Positions 17,762 to 26,860 of a stretch of 64,000 nt of DNA are shown piece after piece (position 1 is the first letter of the stretch; every line of letters begins with the position of its first letter). Below the pieces are notes generated by a model that did no database searches, was not told the DNA's origin, and saw nothing but the letters and a program-made list of their open reading frames with translations. The position numbers and the translations under genes are program-made. The stretch covers positions 4,712,001 through 4,776,000 of the forward strand of contig NZ_CP029145.1 in NCBI RefSeq assembly GCF_003149515.1, given 5' to 3'. The stretch comes from Hymenobacter nivis (GTDB lineage Bacteria; Bacteroidota; Bacteroidia; Cytophagales; Hymenobacteraceae).

Positions 17762-18145
17762 ATGAAAAAGCCTGCCTCGCCGCCCGATGCGCCCGCCCCG
17801 GCGCGCAATTTTTTCGCCGATGTGCACGAGGTGACGCGCCTCGTGCCGCCGGGCCGCGTCACCAGCTACGGCGCTATTGCCCACTACCTGGGGGCCACCC
17901 GCGGGGCCCGCACCGTGGGCTATGCCCTGATGGCTGCCAACCTCGACGCCGCCACGCTGCGCCGCGAGGCCCCCGTGCCCGCCCACCGCGTCGTGAACCG
18001 GCTGGGGCAGCTCACTGGGCGCGGCCACTTCCCCACGCCCACCGCCATGCAGGAGCGCCTCGAAGCCGAGGGCGTGCGCGTGGAAGACGATACCGTGGTG
18101 GACTTTGAAAAGCTGTTCTGGAACCCGGCCACGGAGTTGGTTTAG
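17762..18145 (+). CDS. Alkyltransferase-like (ATL) MGMT-family protein
   Basis: A 127-residue protein of the O6-alkylguanine-DNA alkyltransferase fold. The winged-helix segment is near residues 28-45 (VPPGRVTSYGAIAHYLG). The active-site motif, PCHRV in true alkyltransferases, reads P73-A-H-R-V77, so the acceptor cysteine is alanine. Such ATL proteins bind alkylated guanine without repairing it and flag it for nucleotide excision repair in studied organisms. ATG 17762 is preferred over an upstream start because a -7-like element (TACTTTCA, 17750-17757) lies between them. Confidence 0.85.
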   Translation: MKKPASPPDAPAPARNFFADVHEVTRLVPPGRVTSYGAIAHYLGATRGARTVGYALMAANLDAATLRREAPVPAHRVVNRLGQLTGRGHFPTPTAMQERLEAEGVRVEDDTVVDFEKLFWNPATELV

Positions 18146-18284
18146 GGCCCCGGGGCAGCTATGTCCGAGCCCGGACTCTCAGCAGCCGCATATGCTGCGC
18201 CAAGTGAGCGGTAACCGCACTAAAGAGGGCCCCGTGCGCACGTGCACGAAGCCCTTTTACTTTGAAAATGCGATGGTTAGCCTC

Positions 18285-20324
18285 CTACTTAATGGCCGTG
18301 ATGGGTGCGGCCAGCGTTACCGTTTTGGGGTCCACCGTAATTTCGGCCAGGCGCTGGGCCACGGCGGGCGTCATGCCGGCCTGGTAGCGGCCGTGCAGCT
18401 GGGTGGCCAGGAACTTCTCGGTGGCGGCGTACATGGCCATGTTGTTCACGGGGCGGGCGAAGCCGTGGCCTTCGTCAGGGGCCAGCAGGTATTGCACGGG
18501 GTAGTGGCGGTCGCGCAGGGCCACCACAATCTGGTCGGCCTCGGCCTTGTTCACGCGCGGGTCGTTGGCGCCCTGCACCACTAGCAGCGGGGTTTTGATT
18601 TTGTCGGCCGAACCCAGCGGCGACATGCGGGCCAGGGCCGCGCGGCCTTCCGCGGTACCAGGGTCGGCCATGCGGGCGTACATCTGCTTGCGCCCGGCCT
18701 CCCAGTAGGGCGGAATGGCGTTGAGCAAGGTCGTCAGGTTCGACGGGGCCACGATGGCCACGGCGGCGCTGTACAAATCGGGGGTAAAGGCCACGCCCGC
18801 CAGCGTGGCGTAGCCGCCGTACGAGCCGCCCATGATGCCCACGCGCTGGGGGTCGGCAATGCCCTGGGCCACCAAGTACTGCACGCCCCAGGTCAGGTCG
18901 TCCTGCATTTTGCGGCCCCACTCGCCGTTGCCGGCGTTCAGGAACTGCTTGCCGTAGCCGGTGCTGGCCCGGAAGTTGGGCGAGAGCACGGCGTAGCCCC
19001 GGTTGGCCAAAAACTGGTGCAAAGCGTTGAAGCCGTAAGCCGTGCGCGACCACGGCCCGCCGTGGGGCAAAATTATGACGGGCAGGCTCTTGGCCGCCAC
19101 GCCCTTGGGCAAGGTCAGGTACGCCGGAATCTCCAGGCCGTCCGACGACTTGTAGCGCACCACTTTCATGTCGGCCAGGTCGGCGGCGTGCAGTTGGGGC
19201 CGGGTTTCGTACTGCTTGGTGAGCTGCTTAGTCTGGCGGTCAAACAAGTACGCCACGCCAGGCTGGGTGGCCGAGCTGGCCGAAAGCAGCCACAGCCGCT
19301 CGTCGGTGGTGTTCGACACGGGCACCACATCCAGCCCCGGCAGCTGCCGGCCCACGTTGGCAAAGTCCTGCTCGAAGGCCTTGTCCTTCCACACGCGGCG
19401 CAGGCGGTCGTCCTCAAAGCTCACGAACACCGGCTCGTGCGTCTTCTCCGAAAGCACCAGCCCGCCCACGTCCACGCGTCGGAGCGGGTCGGCCTGGTAG
19501 GGCTGCTCCTGGCCGGTGGTGGGGTCGAGTAGCATAATTTCGGTCAGGTTACGGGCCGCGCCGCGGTTGGTGGTCAGGTACACATGCTGGTTGTCTTTGG
19601 CGAAGCCTTCCACCGCGCTCTGCTCGTCAATCGAGGTTTTGTAGAAAGGCGCCAGCTGGTTGCCCTCCACGCGCAGCCACTCGGTGCTGCCGTCGGGGTT
19701 GGCGCGGGCGGCCAGCCGCAGCTGGTCGTTCCAGTCGAACACCCAGCTGCTGATGCGGTCGGTATTTGGGCGCACCAACGTTTTCTCGCCCGTGGCCAGG
19801 TTCAGCTTATACAGGTCGTGCCAGGCCTTGTCGCGGTCATTCAGGCCGATGTAGAGCGTGTTGGGGTCGGTCAGGGGCACGTTGAGAATCTGCACCTGCA
19901 CGCCCTTCAGGCCCGTGAGGTCGCGGGCGGCGGGCACGGCTTGGCCGGCCGCCGGGGCCCCCGCCGGGTTCACGGCGTAGATGTTGAAATTCTCGTCGCC
20001 GCCCTTGTCCTGCGCGTACAGCAAATACTTGCCGTCGCGGCTCCAGAAGTAGGTGCGCACCGGCCGCGCTTGTTCGCTAGTCATGGGCCGGGCACTGGTG
20101 AAGGGGGCCCGCAACTCTTTCACCCACAAGTTGCGGGTGCCCTGGTAGGGCTTGATAAAGGATAGGAATTTGCCGTCGGGCGAGAGTTGGGCCCCCGAAA
20201 TCTCAGGGTCGCCAAACAGCAGTTCGCGGTCGATTATTGGCGGCAAAGTGGCCTGGGCCACCGCTAGGCGCGCGGGTACGGCCAGCGCCCAGGCCAGCAG
20301 CAGTATGGGGAGGAGCTTACGCAT
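18285..20324 (-). CDS. Secreted S9-family prolyl oligopeptidase-like peptidase
   Basis: A 679-residue serine peptidase. A signal peptide (MRKLLPILLLAWALAVPA...) is followed by an N-terminal beta-propeller (TolB/WD40-like repeats such as AQLSPDGKFLSF) and a C-terminal alpha/beta-hydrolase domain. The triad is visible: S501 in GIMGGSYGGY, D588 in NDPRV, H620 in DEGHGF. Family members cleave short peptides, here probably in the periplasm. The start is ATG 20324; an alternative TTG lies 9 bp upstream. Confidence 0.92.
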   Translation of the reverse strand: MRKLLPILLLAWALAVPARLAVAQATLPPIIDRELLFGDPEISGAQLSPDGKFLSFIKPYQGTRNLWVKELRAPFTSARPMTSEQARPVRTYFWSRDGKYLLYAQDKGGDENFNIYAVNPAGAPAAGQAVPAARDLTGLKGVQVQILNVPLTDPNTLYIGLNDRDKAWHDLYKLNLATGEKTLVRPNTDRISSWVFDWNDQLRLAARANPDGSTEWLRVEGNQLAPFYKTSIDEQSAVEGFAKDNQHVYLTTNRGAARNLTEIMLLDPTTGQEQPYQADPLRRVDVGGLVLSEKTHEPVFVSFEDDRLRRVWKDKAFEQDFANVGRQLPGLDVVPVSNTTDERLWLLSASSATQPGVAYLFDRQTKQLTKQYETRPQLHAADLADMKVVRYKSSDGLEIPAYLTLPKGVAAKSLPVIILPHGGPWSRTAYGFNALHQFLANRGYAVLSPNFRASTGYGKQFLNAGNGEWGRKMQDDLTWGVQYLVAQGIADPQRVGIMGGSYGGYATLAGVAFTPDLYSAAVAIVAPSNLTTLLNAIPPYWEAGRKQMYARMADPGTAEGRAALARMSPLGSADKIKTPLLVVQGANDPRVNKAEADQIVVALRDRHYPVQYLLAPDEGHGFARPVNNMAMYAATEKFLATQLHGRYQAGMTPAVAQRLAEITVDPKTVTLAAPITAIK

Positions 20325-21343
20325 GGCTATCAAAAAAAACTGAGGTGAAGCACTAGCTGCTAGTTACTAATTTATAGCCATATAGTAATACATTAAGCCG
20401 CGGAACCGCCCCGGGCCCCCGGGCGCAGGCCCCACCTGCCACCTGAAAAATGCCCTTGCTGCCTGCCTTGGGTATCCTGGGGGCCTGATTTTGCGCCCGG
20501 TTGCTGCCCCGGAGCCCAAGTGGCGGCGGCCTACTGGCAACTGCTGCTGCCTGTGCTGCGGCAAACTGGCCAGTGCACTGCCGCCGCTCTCGGTTTGGCC
20601 CGTGCTCCGCGCTGGGCCGGGGCCCCAGTCGCCACGGGGCCCCGGCCCAGCGGTGGCTTAGCCGCCGGGCACAAGGTAAAGCATTGATAGGACTAACGCA
20701 AAATGTTGCCTTTCAGGCCAAGCGAGGTGGCCCGTCGGTAGTAAACAGCTGTTAATGAGTAATAAAGCCCCAGCGGGGCGGCCCTGGGGTGTGGGTCGCC
20801 CCACTGGGGCTTTGACTTTACTAGCACTTACGCAACCGGGCATCCAATAGCCCCAGCGGGGCGGTCTTTCGGTAATAAGTAATTGATTAGTAGAACTAAA
20901 TTCCCGGCGGGGCGACCCTAACGATTGGGTCGCTCCGCCGGGGCTTTAACGTTTACTTACAGCCATTTACTGCCAACAGGCCGCCCCGCTGGGGCTAAAA
21001 GGCATCGTTTTGCGTAGTCCTATTTACTAATCAATTGCTCGCTACCAACGGGCCGCCCCCCTGGGGCCACTGGATGCCCCAGTGCGTAATTCCTGATTGC
21101 TTGCTTACCGGCTGCCCCGTCAGTCAGATCATCAGAATGGCCGGGGGACGGCACCGCCTTCGCACAGACGGCGGCGTGAAGCTGCTCACCGGCGTACAGC
21201 TCCTGTGCGCGACGGTCACCAATCACCCGGCCAGTGCCGCCCGCCTGGTGCCAGCCGTGGGCTATAGCTTCAAGCAAGCCAAACACTTGCTGCGCTGCAA
21301 GCAGCGTGCGCCGCGGCCTATAAAGTTTGCGCTGTGGGCTGGG
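20325..21343. other. Gene-free kilobase holding repeats
   Basis: No reading frame here looks like a real protein. From 20325 to 20687 I see only GC-rich sequence. From 20688 to 21022 there is a palindromic element. From 21040 to 21343 there is unremarkable sequence with short frames on both strands that I do not recognise; it might be the remnant of a gene. Confidence 0.6.
20688..21022. mobile_element. Candidate 335-bp non-autonomous element with terminal inverted repeats
   Basis: The ends read TAGGACTAACGCAAAA (20688 onward) and, on the other strand from 21022, TAGGACTACGCAAAA. They match over about 22 bp with one gap and two mismatches. Inside are stacked palindromes based on GCCCCAGCGGGGCG and CCCGGCGGGGCGACCC, plus a degenerate extra end-like sequence near 20825 (TAGCACTTACGCAA). 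No transposase frame is present. Confidence 0.5.
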
Positions 21344-21718
21344 CTAGAATTTCCAGGCTGGGGGGGCGGGGCGGCCAGCGCCCCCGGCTTGGTCGCGGTC
21401 GTCGTCCTCGCTGTCATCGTCGCTCTCGCTGTCGTTGTTTTCCTCGTCGTCTTCCTCGTCGGTGTCGTCTTCGGGTATTTCCTCATCGTCCGTTTCGTCG
21501 TTTTCCTCGTCGGGCTCGGGGCCCTCTTCGTCATTGTCGAGGTCGTCAAATACGCGGTCGAGCGAGGCTTCGGCGTGGCGCAGCTTATGGCGGCAGCGGC
21601 GGATGAGTTCGGCCGAGCGCTCAACGCGGGCCGTGAGGTCGTCCACATCCACGGCATCGGTTTCGAGGGCACGCAGGATGGTTTCGAGTTCGGCTAAAGA
21701 TTCGGCGTAGGTGGGCAT
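21344..21718 (-). CDS. xseB: Exodeoxyribonuclease VII small subunit with acidic tail
   Basis: A 124-residue protein. Residues 1-60 form the usual XseB helical hairpin (YAESLAELETILRALE ... RVERSAELIRRC). XseB is normally about 70-85 residues; here the rest is a tail of Asp, Glu, Ser and Asn from about residue 60 to 108 with hardly any other residues. XseB subunits bind the coiled coil of XseA and are needed for nuclease activity. It lies 126 bp downstream of xseA on the same strand, which supports the call. Confidence 0.88.
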   Translation of the reverse strand: MPTYAESLAELETILRALETDAVDVDDLTARVERSAELIRRCRHKLRHAEASLDRVFDDLDNDEEGPEPDEENDETDDEEIPEDDTDEEDDEENNDSESDDDSEDDDRDQAGGAGRPAPPAWKF

Positions 21719-21753
21719 GGGGGAAGCAGGAATGCGGCTGGGAAGGTAGGCGG

Positions 21754-21816
21754 GTTGTCAGTTGCTCGTTGTCAATTGTCAGTCAATAATTTATAAGTTC
21801 ACTAACAACTGACAAC
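21754..21816. repeat. Word-built inverted repeat between xseA and xseB
   Basis: GTTGTCAGTTG (21754-21764) pairs perfectly with CAACTGACAAC (21806-21816). The words TTGTCAGT and TTGTCAATTGTCAGT are iterated within it. Confidence 0.6.
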
Positions 21817-21844
21817 TAAGGATGCGAAGGTGGACGGGCCGCGC

Positions 21845-23182
21845 TTAGCGCTTGGCTTGCAGGGCCCAGAGGCGGCGTTCGGCGCGGTGCAGGTGGCGGG
21901 TGGCGGCCAGCTCCAGCCGGTAGCGCAGGTGCAGCAGGTGCTCGCGCCGCCGCTGGTGGTGGCGGGCAAAGCGCTGCTGCAAAGCCCGGGCGCGCTGGCG
22001 CAGCAGCAGCAGCTCGTGGGCCAGGACCCGGCGCGCGGCGCGCGGCACCTGGTGGCGGAAGCGCTCGAGGCGCTGGGCCTGCTGCCGCAGCTGTTCGCGG
22101 GGGCCCTGGGCGGCCTGGCGGGCGCGCTGGTGCAGGGCGGCGCGGCCAGCGGCCAGGTGGCGCTGCCCGGCGGCGCGGCCCCGGGCCGTGAGGCGGTCGA
22201 GGTGGGCGTGGCGTTGGCGCAGGTGGTGGCCGGCGGCCGTACGGATTTTGGTGGCCAAGTGGTGCAGCAGGCCATCGACCCGCGCCAGGCGCTCGACCAG
22301 AAAGGCCGCCACGGCGGTGGGCGTTTTCAGGGCCTGGTATGCCGTTAGGTCGGCCAGGGCCTCGTCGCGCTCGTGGCCGATGCCCGTGAGTACAGGCAGC
22401 GGGAAGGCGCCCACAGCGGCGGCTAGGCCGTAGTCGTCGAAGGCCAGCAAATCGGTTTTGCTGCCCCCGCCGCGGATAATTACCACGGCCTCGAACTGCC
22501 CGCGCCGGGCCCGCACCGCATCCAGCGCCGCCCGGATGCTGGCGGGAGCCTCGTCGCCCTGCATCATGGCCGGGAACAGGGTGAGGGCGAAATCGTAGGG
22601 CGCTTCTTCTAATTGGCGCACAAAATCCTGGAAGCCCGCGGCGGTGGGGGAGGAGATGACCGCCAGCCGCTGCGGGGCCAGGGGTAGGGCTAGCCGCTTC
22701 TGCCGCTCCAGCAAGCCCTTTATTTCGAGGGTTTGCAGGGCCAGCAGGCGCTGGCGGGCCAGCTCGCCCACGGTGTAGCTGGGGTCAAGGGCCAGCACGT
22801 CGAGGCTCAGGCCGTATTGCTCGTGGAAGCGCAGCTGCACCCGCAGCAGCAGCCGTAGGCCCGGGCGCAGGGCCTGGCCGGTGTGCGCCTCGAAGGCCGG
22901 TACCACCTGCTGGTAGCGCTGGCTCCAGAGCGTGGCGCGGGCCTGCGCCTTGGTGGGTTGGCCGCGCTCGTCGGTGGCCTGCTCGGTGAGGGTGAGGTAG
23001 CAGTGGCCCCCGGCGAAGCGCGGCCGGGTGAGGTCGGCTACCTCGGCCACTACCCAGTACGACTCGGGAAACTGGCGGTGCAGGGCCAGGCGCACGCGGC
23101 CCAGCAGCTCGGCTAGCCCCAGCGGGGCGGGCGGCGGGGGCACAGGCACGGGCGCTTCGGAACGGCGGTTGTAGAGCGGCAT
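21845..23182 (-). CDS. xseA: Exodeoxyribonuclease VII large subunit
   Basis: A 445-residue nuclease subunit that with XseB degrades single-stranded DNA into short fragments. The N-terminal OB domain is near residues 25-120 (YWVVAEVADLTRP, GHCYLTL). The central catalytic region includes AVISSPTAAGFQDF, VVIIRGGGSKTDLLAFDD and PVLTGIGHERDEAL with the GxGHExD signature. The C-terminal third is a long Arg/His/Gln-rich helix, expected to be the XseB-binding coiled coil. ATG 23182 (MPLYNRR) is chosen over a start 15 bp upstream. Confidence 0.93.
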   Translation of the reverse strand: MPLYNRRSEAPVPVPPPPAPLGLAELLGRVRLALHRQFPESYWVVAEVADLTRPRFAGGHCYLTLTEQATDERGQPTKAQARATLWSQRYQQVVPAFEAHTGQALRPGLRLLLRVQLRFHEQYGLSLDVLALDPSYTVGELARQRLLALQTLEIKGLLERQKRLALPLAPQRLAVISSPTAAGFQDFVRQLEEAPYDFALTLFPAMMQGDEAPASIRAALDAVRARRGQFEAVVIIRGGGSKTDLLAFDDYGLAAAVGAFPLPVLTGIGHERDEALADLTAYQALKTPTAVAAFLVERLARVDGLLHHLATKIRTAAGHHLRQRHAHLDRLTARGRAAGQRHLAAGRAALHQRARQAAQGPREQLRQQAQRLERFRHQVPRAARRVLAHELLLLRQRARALQQRFARHHQRRREHLLHLRYRLELAATRHLHRAERRLWALQAKR

Positions 23183-23338
23183 GGCCGCAAGATACAAGCA
23201 GGCCCCCCCGCGGGTTTGGGGGGCCCCGGAATGTGGGCCGGACGGCGCACGGCTTATGTACTTTATGCCTTTACTTTGCGCCCATCTAAATTTTGGCGCG
23301 GGCGCTGGCCACGGCGCCCCATCTTTCCCTTTTTTCTT

Positions 23339-25450
23339 ATGTCAAAAGCATCCCACCTGCCCCTGGCGGCCGTGGCCGCTGCCGCGCTGGCCCTGGCCAG
23401 CTGCGCCAGCAGCAAGCCCGCTGCTACGGCCGCCGCGCCCGCGCCGGCCGCCCCACCCGTTGCCGCCGCCCCTGCCCCCGACCCCGTGGTGAAGGGCGTC
23501 GGCCTCGACCTGACCGGCATGGACACATCGGTGAGCCCATGCGATGATTTCTACCACTACACGTCGGGCAACTGGATGAAGAACACGCCCATCCCGGCCG
23601 CTGAGAGCGGCTGGGGCTCGTTCAACATCCTCGCCGAGCGCAACAACGCCACGCTGCGCGCCATTCTGGATGAGTCGGCCCAGCAGGCCCCTACGGCCAC
23701 CAAGGGCTCGAACCTGCAAAAGGTGGGCGACTTCTACGCCGCCGCCATGGATTCGGCCGCCATCAACAAAGCCGGCCTGCGCTACCTCGCGCCCCATTTG
23801 GCCCGCATCGACGCGGTGAAAAACCTGGCCGAGATGCAGCGCCTGCTCTCCGACCCGACCATCTCGCTCGGTGGCGCGTGGTTCGAGTCGGGCGTGTCGC
23901 CCGACGATAAAATCAGCTCGCAGTATGCGGTGCAGTTTTCGCAAGGCGGCCTCTCGCTGCCCAACCGCGACTACTACCTCGACCAGGACGCGCGCTCGAA
24001 ATCCATCCGCGCCGCGTACCAGACCTATCTGGTGAACACCTTCAAGCTGCTCGGCGAGTTCGACGCCGCCGCCAAGGCCCACGCCGCCGCCGTCATGCGC
24101 ATCGAGACGCGCCTGGCCAAGGCCAGCAAAAAGCCCGTGGACCTGCGCGACCCCTACGCCAACTACAACAAGCTGACGGTGGCCCAGGCCAACAAGGCCT
24201 TCCCGAACCTCAACCTGCCGCTGATGCTGAAGGCCGAGGGCCTGGGCACGGCCAAGGAAGTGATTGTGGGCCAGCCCGCATTCCTAAAAGAGGTGAGCGC
24301 CATGCTGAAATCGGAGCCGCTGCTCGACCAGAAAACCTACCTGCGCTGGCACCTCACCAGCAGCCTGGTGGGGGCCCTGCCGCAGCAGTTCGGCGACGAG
24401 CGGTTCCGCTTCGCGCAGGTGCTGAGCGGCGTCAAGCAGCAGCAGCCCCGCTGGAAGCGCATGCTGCGCAGCACCGACGGGGCCCTGGGCGAAGCCTTCG
24501 GCCAGATTTACGTGGAGAAGGCCTTCTCGCCCGCCGCCAAGGCCCGCGCCAAGGAGATGATTGAGAACCTGCGCACCGCCTATGCCGAGCGCATCAACGC
24601 CACGGATTGGATGAGCGCCGCTACCAAGGTGGAGGCCATCAAGAAGCTGAACGCCTTCGCCGTGAAAATTGGCTACCCCGACAAGTGGAAGGACTACTCG
24701 GCCCTCACCATCACCCGCGCCAGCTACCTGAACGACGTGCTGGCCGCCCGCGCCTGGGCCACCCACGACAACCTGAAGAAGTTCGGCAAGCCGATTGACC
24801 GCACCGAGTGGGGCATGACGCCGCCCACGGTGAATGCCTACTACAACCCGGGCATGAACGAAATCGTGTTCCCGGCCGGCATTTTGCAGCCCCCGTTCTA
24901 CGACCCTAAGGCCGACGACGCGGTGAACTACGGCGGCATCGGCGCCGTGATTGGCCACGAAATGACCCACGGCTTCGACGACCAGGGCCGCCAGTACGAT
25001 TCCCAGGGCAACCTGAAGGACTGGTGGACCAAGGAGGACGGTGAGAAATTTAACGCCCGCGCCGCCGTGGTGGGCAAGCAGTTTGATGCCTACTCGCCCC
25101 TGGATTCGGTGCACGTGAACGGTAAGCTGACGATGGGCGAAAACCTCGCCGACCTCGGGGGCCTCACCATCGCCTACCAGGCGTTTGAGAAAACCCCGCA
25201 GGCCAAGGAGCAGGCTAAGCTCGACGGCTTCACGCCCGAGCAGCGCTTCTTCCTGAGCTGGGCCCAGGTGTGGCGCAGCAACGAGCGCCCCGAGGCCACC
25301 CGGATGGGCATCCTCACCGACCCGCACGCGCCCAACCAGTTCCGCACCATCGGGCCCCTGCAAAACATGCCCGAGTTCTACAAAGCCTTCGGCTGCCAGG
25401 ACAACTCCAAAATGGTGCGCGCCCAGGCCGACCGCGCCAAAATCTGGTAA
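23339..25450 (+). CDS. M13-family metallopeptidase, lipoprotein form
   Basis: A 703-residue neprilysin/PepO-like zinc endopeptidase. The N-terminus has a lipobox (LALASCASS), predicting a lipid-anchored protein. The zinc motif is H540-E-M-T-H544, with the third ligand Glu in ENLADLGG and the substrate-binding NAYYN motif ahead of it. The C-terminal Cys-x-W pattern (FGCQDNSKMVRAQADRAKIW) is typical. It is closely related to the peptidase gene at 26861-28936, and together they flank an acyltransferase gene on the other strand. Confidence 0.94.
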   Translation: MSKASHLPLAAVAAAALALASCASSKPAATAAAPAPAAPPVAAAPAPDPVVKGVGLDLTGMDTSVSPCDDFYHYTSGNWMKNTPIPAAESGWGSFNILAERNNATLRAILDESAQQAPTATKGSNLQKVGDFYAAAMDSAAINKAGLRYLAPHLARIDAVKNLAEMQRLLSDPTISLGGAWFESGVSPDDKISSQYAVQFSQGGLSLPNRDYYLDQDARSKSIRAAYQTYLVNTFKLLGEFDAAAKAHAAAVMRIETRLAKASKKPVDLRDPYANYNKLTVAQANKAFPNLNLPLMLKAEGLGTAKEVIVGQPAFLKEVSAMLKSEPLLDQKTYLRWHLTSSLVGALPQQFGDERFRFAQVLSGVKQQQPRWKRMLRSTDGALGEAFGQIYVEKAFSPAAKARAKEMIENLRTAYAERINATDWMSAATKVEAIKKLNAFAVKIGYPDKWKDYSALTITRASYLNDVLAARAWATHDNLKKFGKPIDRTEWGMTPPTVNAYYNPGMNEIVFPAGILQPPFYDPKADDAVNYGGIGAVIGHEMTHGFDDQGRQYDSQGNLKDWWTKEDGEKFNARAAVVGKQFDAYSPLDSVHVNGKLTMGENLADLGGLTIAYQAFEKTPQAKEQAKLDGFTPEQRFFLSWAQVWRSNERPEATRMGILTDPHAPNQFRTIGPLQNMPEFYKAFGCQDNSKMVRAQADRAKIW

Positions 25451-25479
25451 CGAATTGTTTGAATCCGCTTTTTTAGAAG

Positions 25480-25512
25480 CCCTGTTGCCAGCCCTGGCGA
25501 CGGGGTTTTTTG
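25480..25512 (+). terminator. Intrinsic terminator after the first M13 gene
   Basis: A 12-bp stem CCCTGTTGCCAG / CTGGCGACGGGG with a 2-nt loop is followed by six T residues. Confidence 0.8.
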
Positions 25513-25582
25513 TTGCGCCCGGGGCCCCTAGCACTCACTTCCGGAGCGCGGTGTGGCGACGCCCAGGGGCCTTAGCGCCCAT

Positions 25583-26656
25583 TCAGCCGTTGCGCAGCTG
25601 GGGCGTGGGCTGCTGCCGTTGGGCGCGGGCGCTTAGCCAGGCCCGCACTGGGGCGTCGTAAAACCGCAGGGCGGCCCAGGCCAGCACTAGAAAAAAGCCG
25701 AAGAGCGCGCCCATCATCGCCGCCGCCCGCGGGAAGGACGGGTTTGTGGCATTCACCCAGTGCGCGAAGATTTCGACAAACGGAAAGTGCAGCAGGTAGA
25801 GTGGGTAGGACAGCCGCCCGGCCGCCCGGCACAGGCCCCCCAATCGCCCCGCGGAGTAGGTGCCCGCCCCCGCCGCTACAATGAACGGAAACACCACCAC
25901 CACGCAAAATGCCTCGTAGGGCCCCGCGGGCTGGAATGCCGGCGCCGCCAGCACGGCCCCCAGCAGCACCGATAGCACCCAATAGGCCCCGGGCAAGCGG
26001 ATGCGAATACCACGGCGGTACAGCAGCAGCCCGGCCGCAAACGGAAACGCCACCCGCACCGGCGCCATCCGCAGGTTGTCCCAGCGCCAGCCGCCGTGCA
26101 GGTGGCCGTGGTGCACCGCCAATACTACCAGGGCCGTGCCCGCCAGCGCCACTACGGCCAGCAACGCCCGGGGCCCCAGGCGCCGCCCCACGAGTGCATA
26201 GGCTATGTTAGCTAGGTATTCTTGCAGCAGCGACCAGCCCGGGCTGTTAAGCTGGGTCATTGCAATGCGGTTGGGCAGGGGTGGAGAGGGCAGTAGCAGG
26301 GCCCCCAGGGCCATGCTCAGCACAAGCTGTAGCCCCGCGCCGCGCTGCAGGCCCTCCACGTACGGGTCGAACCAGTAGCAGAGGGCCGCCACTGCAACGC
26401 CCAGCACCACCAGCGGGTGCAGGCGCACGAGGCGCAGCCGCAGAAAGTCGCGGACGGTAAGGGCCGGCCAACGGTCGTCGTAGGCGTAGCCCACCACGAA
26501 GCCCGACAGCAAAAAGAAGAAATCCACCGCCAGGTACCCGTGCCGCAGCGGGTTATCTTGGTAGTTGTGGAAGAAGCTGCCCAGCAGGTGAAACGCCACT
26601 ACGAGCAACGCCGCCGTGCCGCGCAAGCCGTCTAAAACCTCAAAGTGCCGCTTCAT
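25583..26656 (-). CDS. Membrane acyltransferase (acyltransferase 3/OafA type)
   Basis: A 357-residue polytopic protein with about ten membrane segments. The family start is clear (VLDGLRGTAALLVVAFHLLG, with the catalytic-type His), followed by YLAVDFFFLLSGFVVGY. Members transfer acetyl or other acyl groups to sugars of exported polysaccharides or lipids. No glycan genes lie next to it, so the acceptor is unknown. ATG 26656 chosen; the C-terminus is cytoplasmic-looking and basic. Confidence 0.88.
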   Translation of the reverse strand: MKRHFEVLDGLRGTAALLVVAFHLLGSFFHNYQDNPLRHGYLAVDFFFLLSGFVVGYAYDDRWPALTVRDFLRLRLVRLHPLVVLGVAVAALCYWFDPYVEGLQRGAGLQLVLSMALGALLLPSPPLPNRIAMTQLNSPGWSLLQEYLANIAYALVGRRLGPRALLAVVALAGTALVVLAVHHGHLHGGWRWDNLRMAPVRVAFPFAAGLLLYRRGIRIRLPGAYWVLSVLLGAVLAAPAFQPAGPYEAFCVVVVFPFIVAAGAGTYSAGRLGGLCRAAGRLSYPLYLLHFPFVEIFAHWVNATNPSFPRAAAMMGALFGFFLVLAWAALRFYDAPVRAWLSARAQRQQPTPQLRNG

Positions 26657-26860
26657 CAAGCCGTTGTGTCGAATGGGAACGGCCGCAAGGTAGCGCGTCG
26701 GGCCAGCCCGCGCCCGATGGGCTAGGTGCGGTAAAGGCGCGCTACCGATGCCATAATCTTGTAGGGCTCTGGGCCGCTCGCTCTTGCAACGCTTGTTAAG
26801 AAATGATGTCCTTGCGCTTACTTCACCGTATTCTCTTCTTCAAAGCCAACTCTCCCTCCT

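Noticed and set aside
18262-18280. Promoter-like TTACTTTGAAAATG on the plus strand
   Set aside because: Only the 3' end of the minus-strand S9 gene follows, with no plus-strand gene to serve.
20501-20755. Short plus-strand frame in the gene-free kilobase
   Set aside because: Its translation is low in hydrophobic order, runs into the repeat element and has no recognisable motif.
21020-21286. Short frames on both strands between the palindromic element and xseB
   Set aside because: Neither has a start context, a motif or codon bias distinct from the other strand; a gene remnant is possible but cannot be supported.
24284-25534. Long open frames antisense to M13, PIG-L, S8 and M61 genes (for example 24284-25534 minus, 40783-41946 plus, 61025-62395 plus)
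   Set aside because: They are mirror frames caused by high GC at third codon positions. Their translations are rich in Gly, Arg, His and Val with no domain, while the opposite strand encodes clear enzymes.
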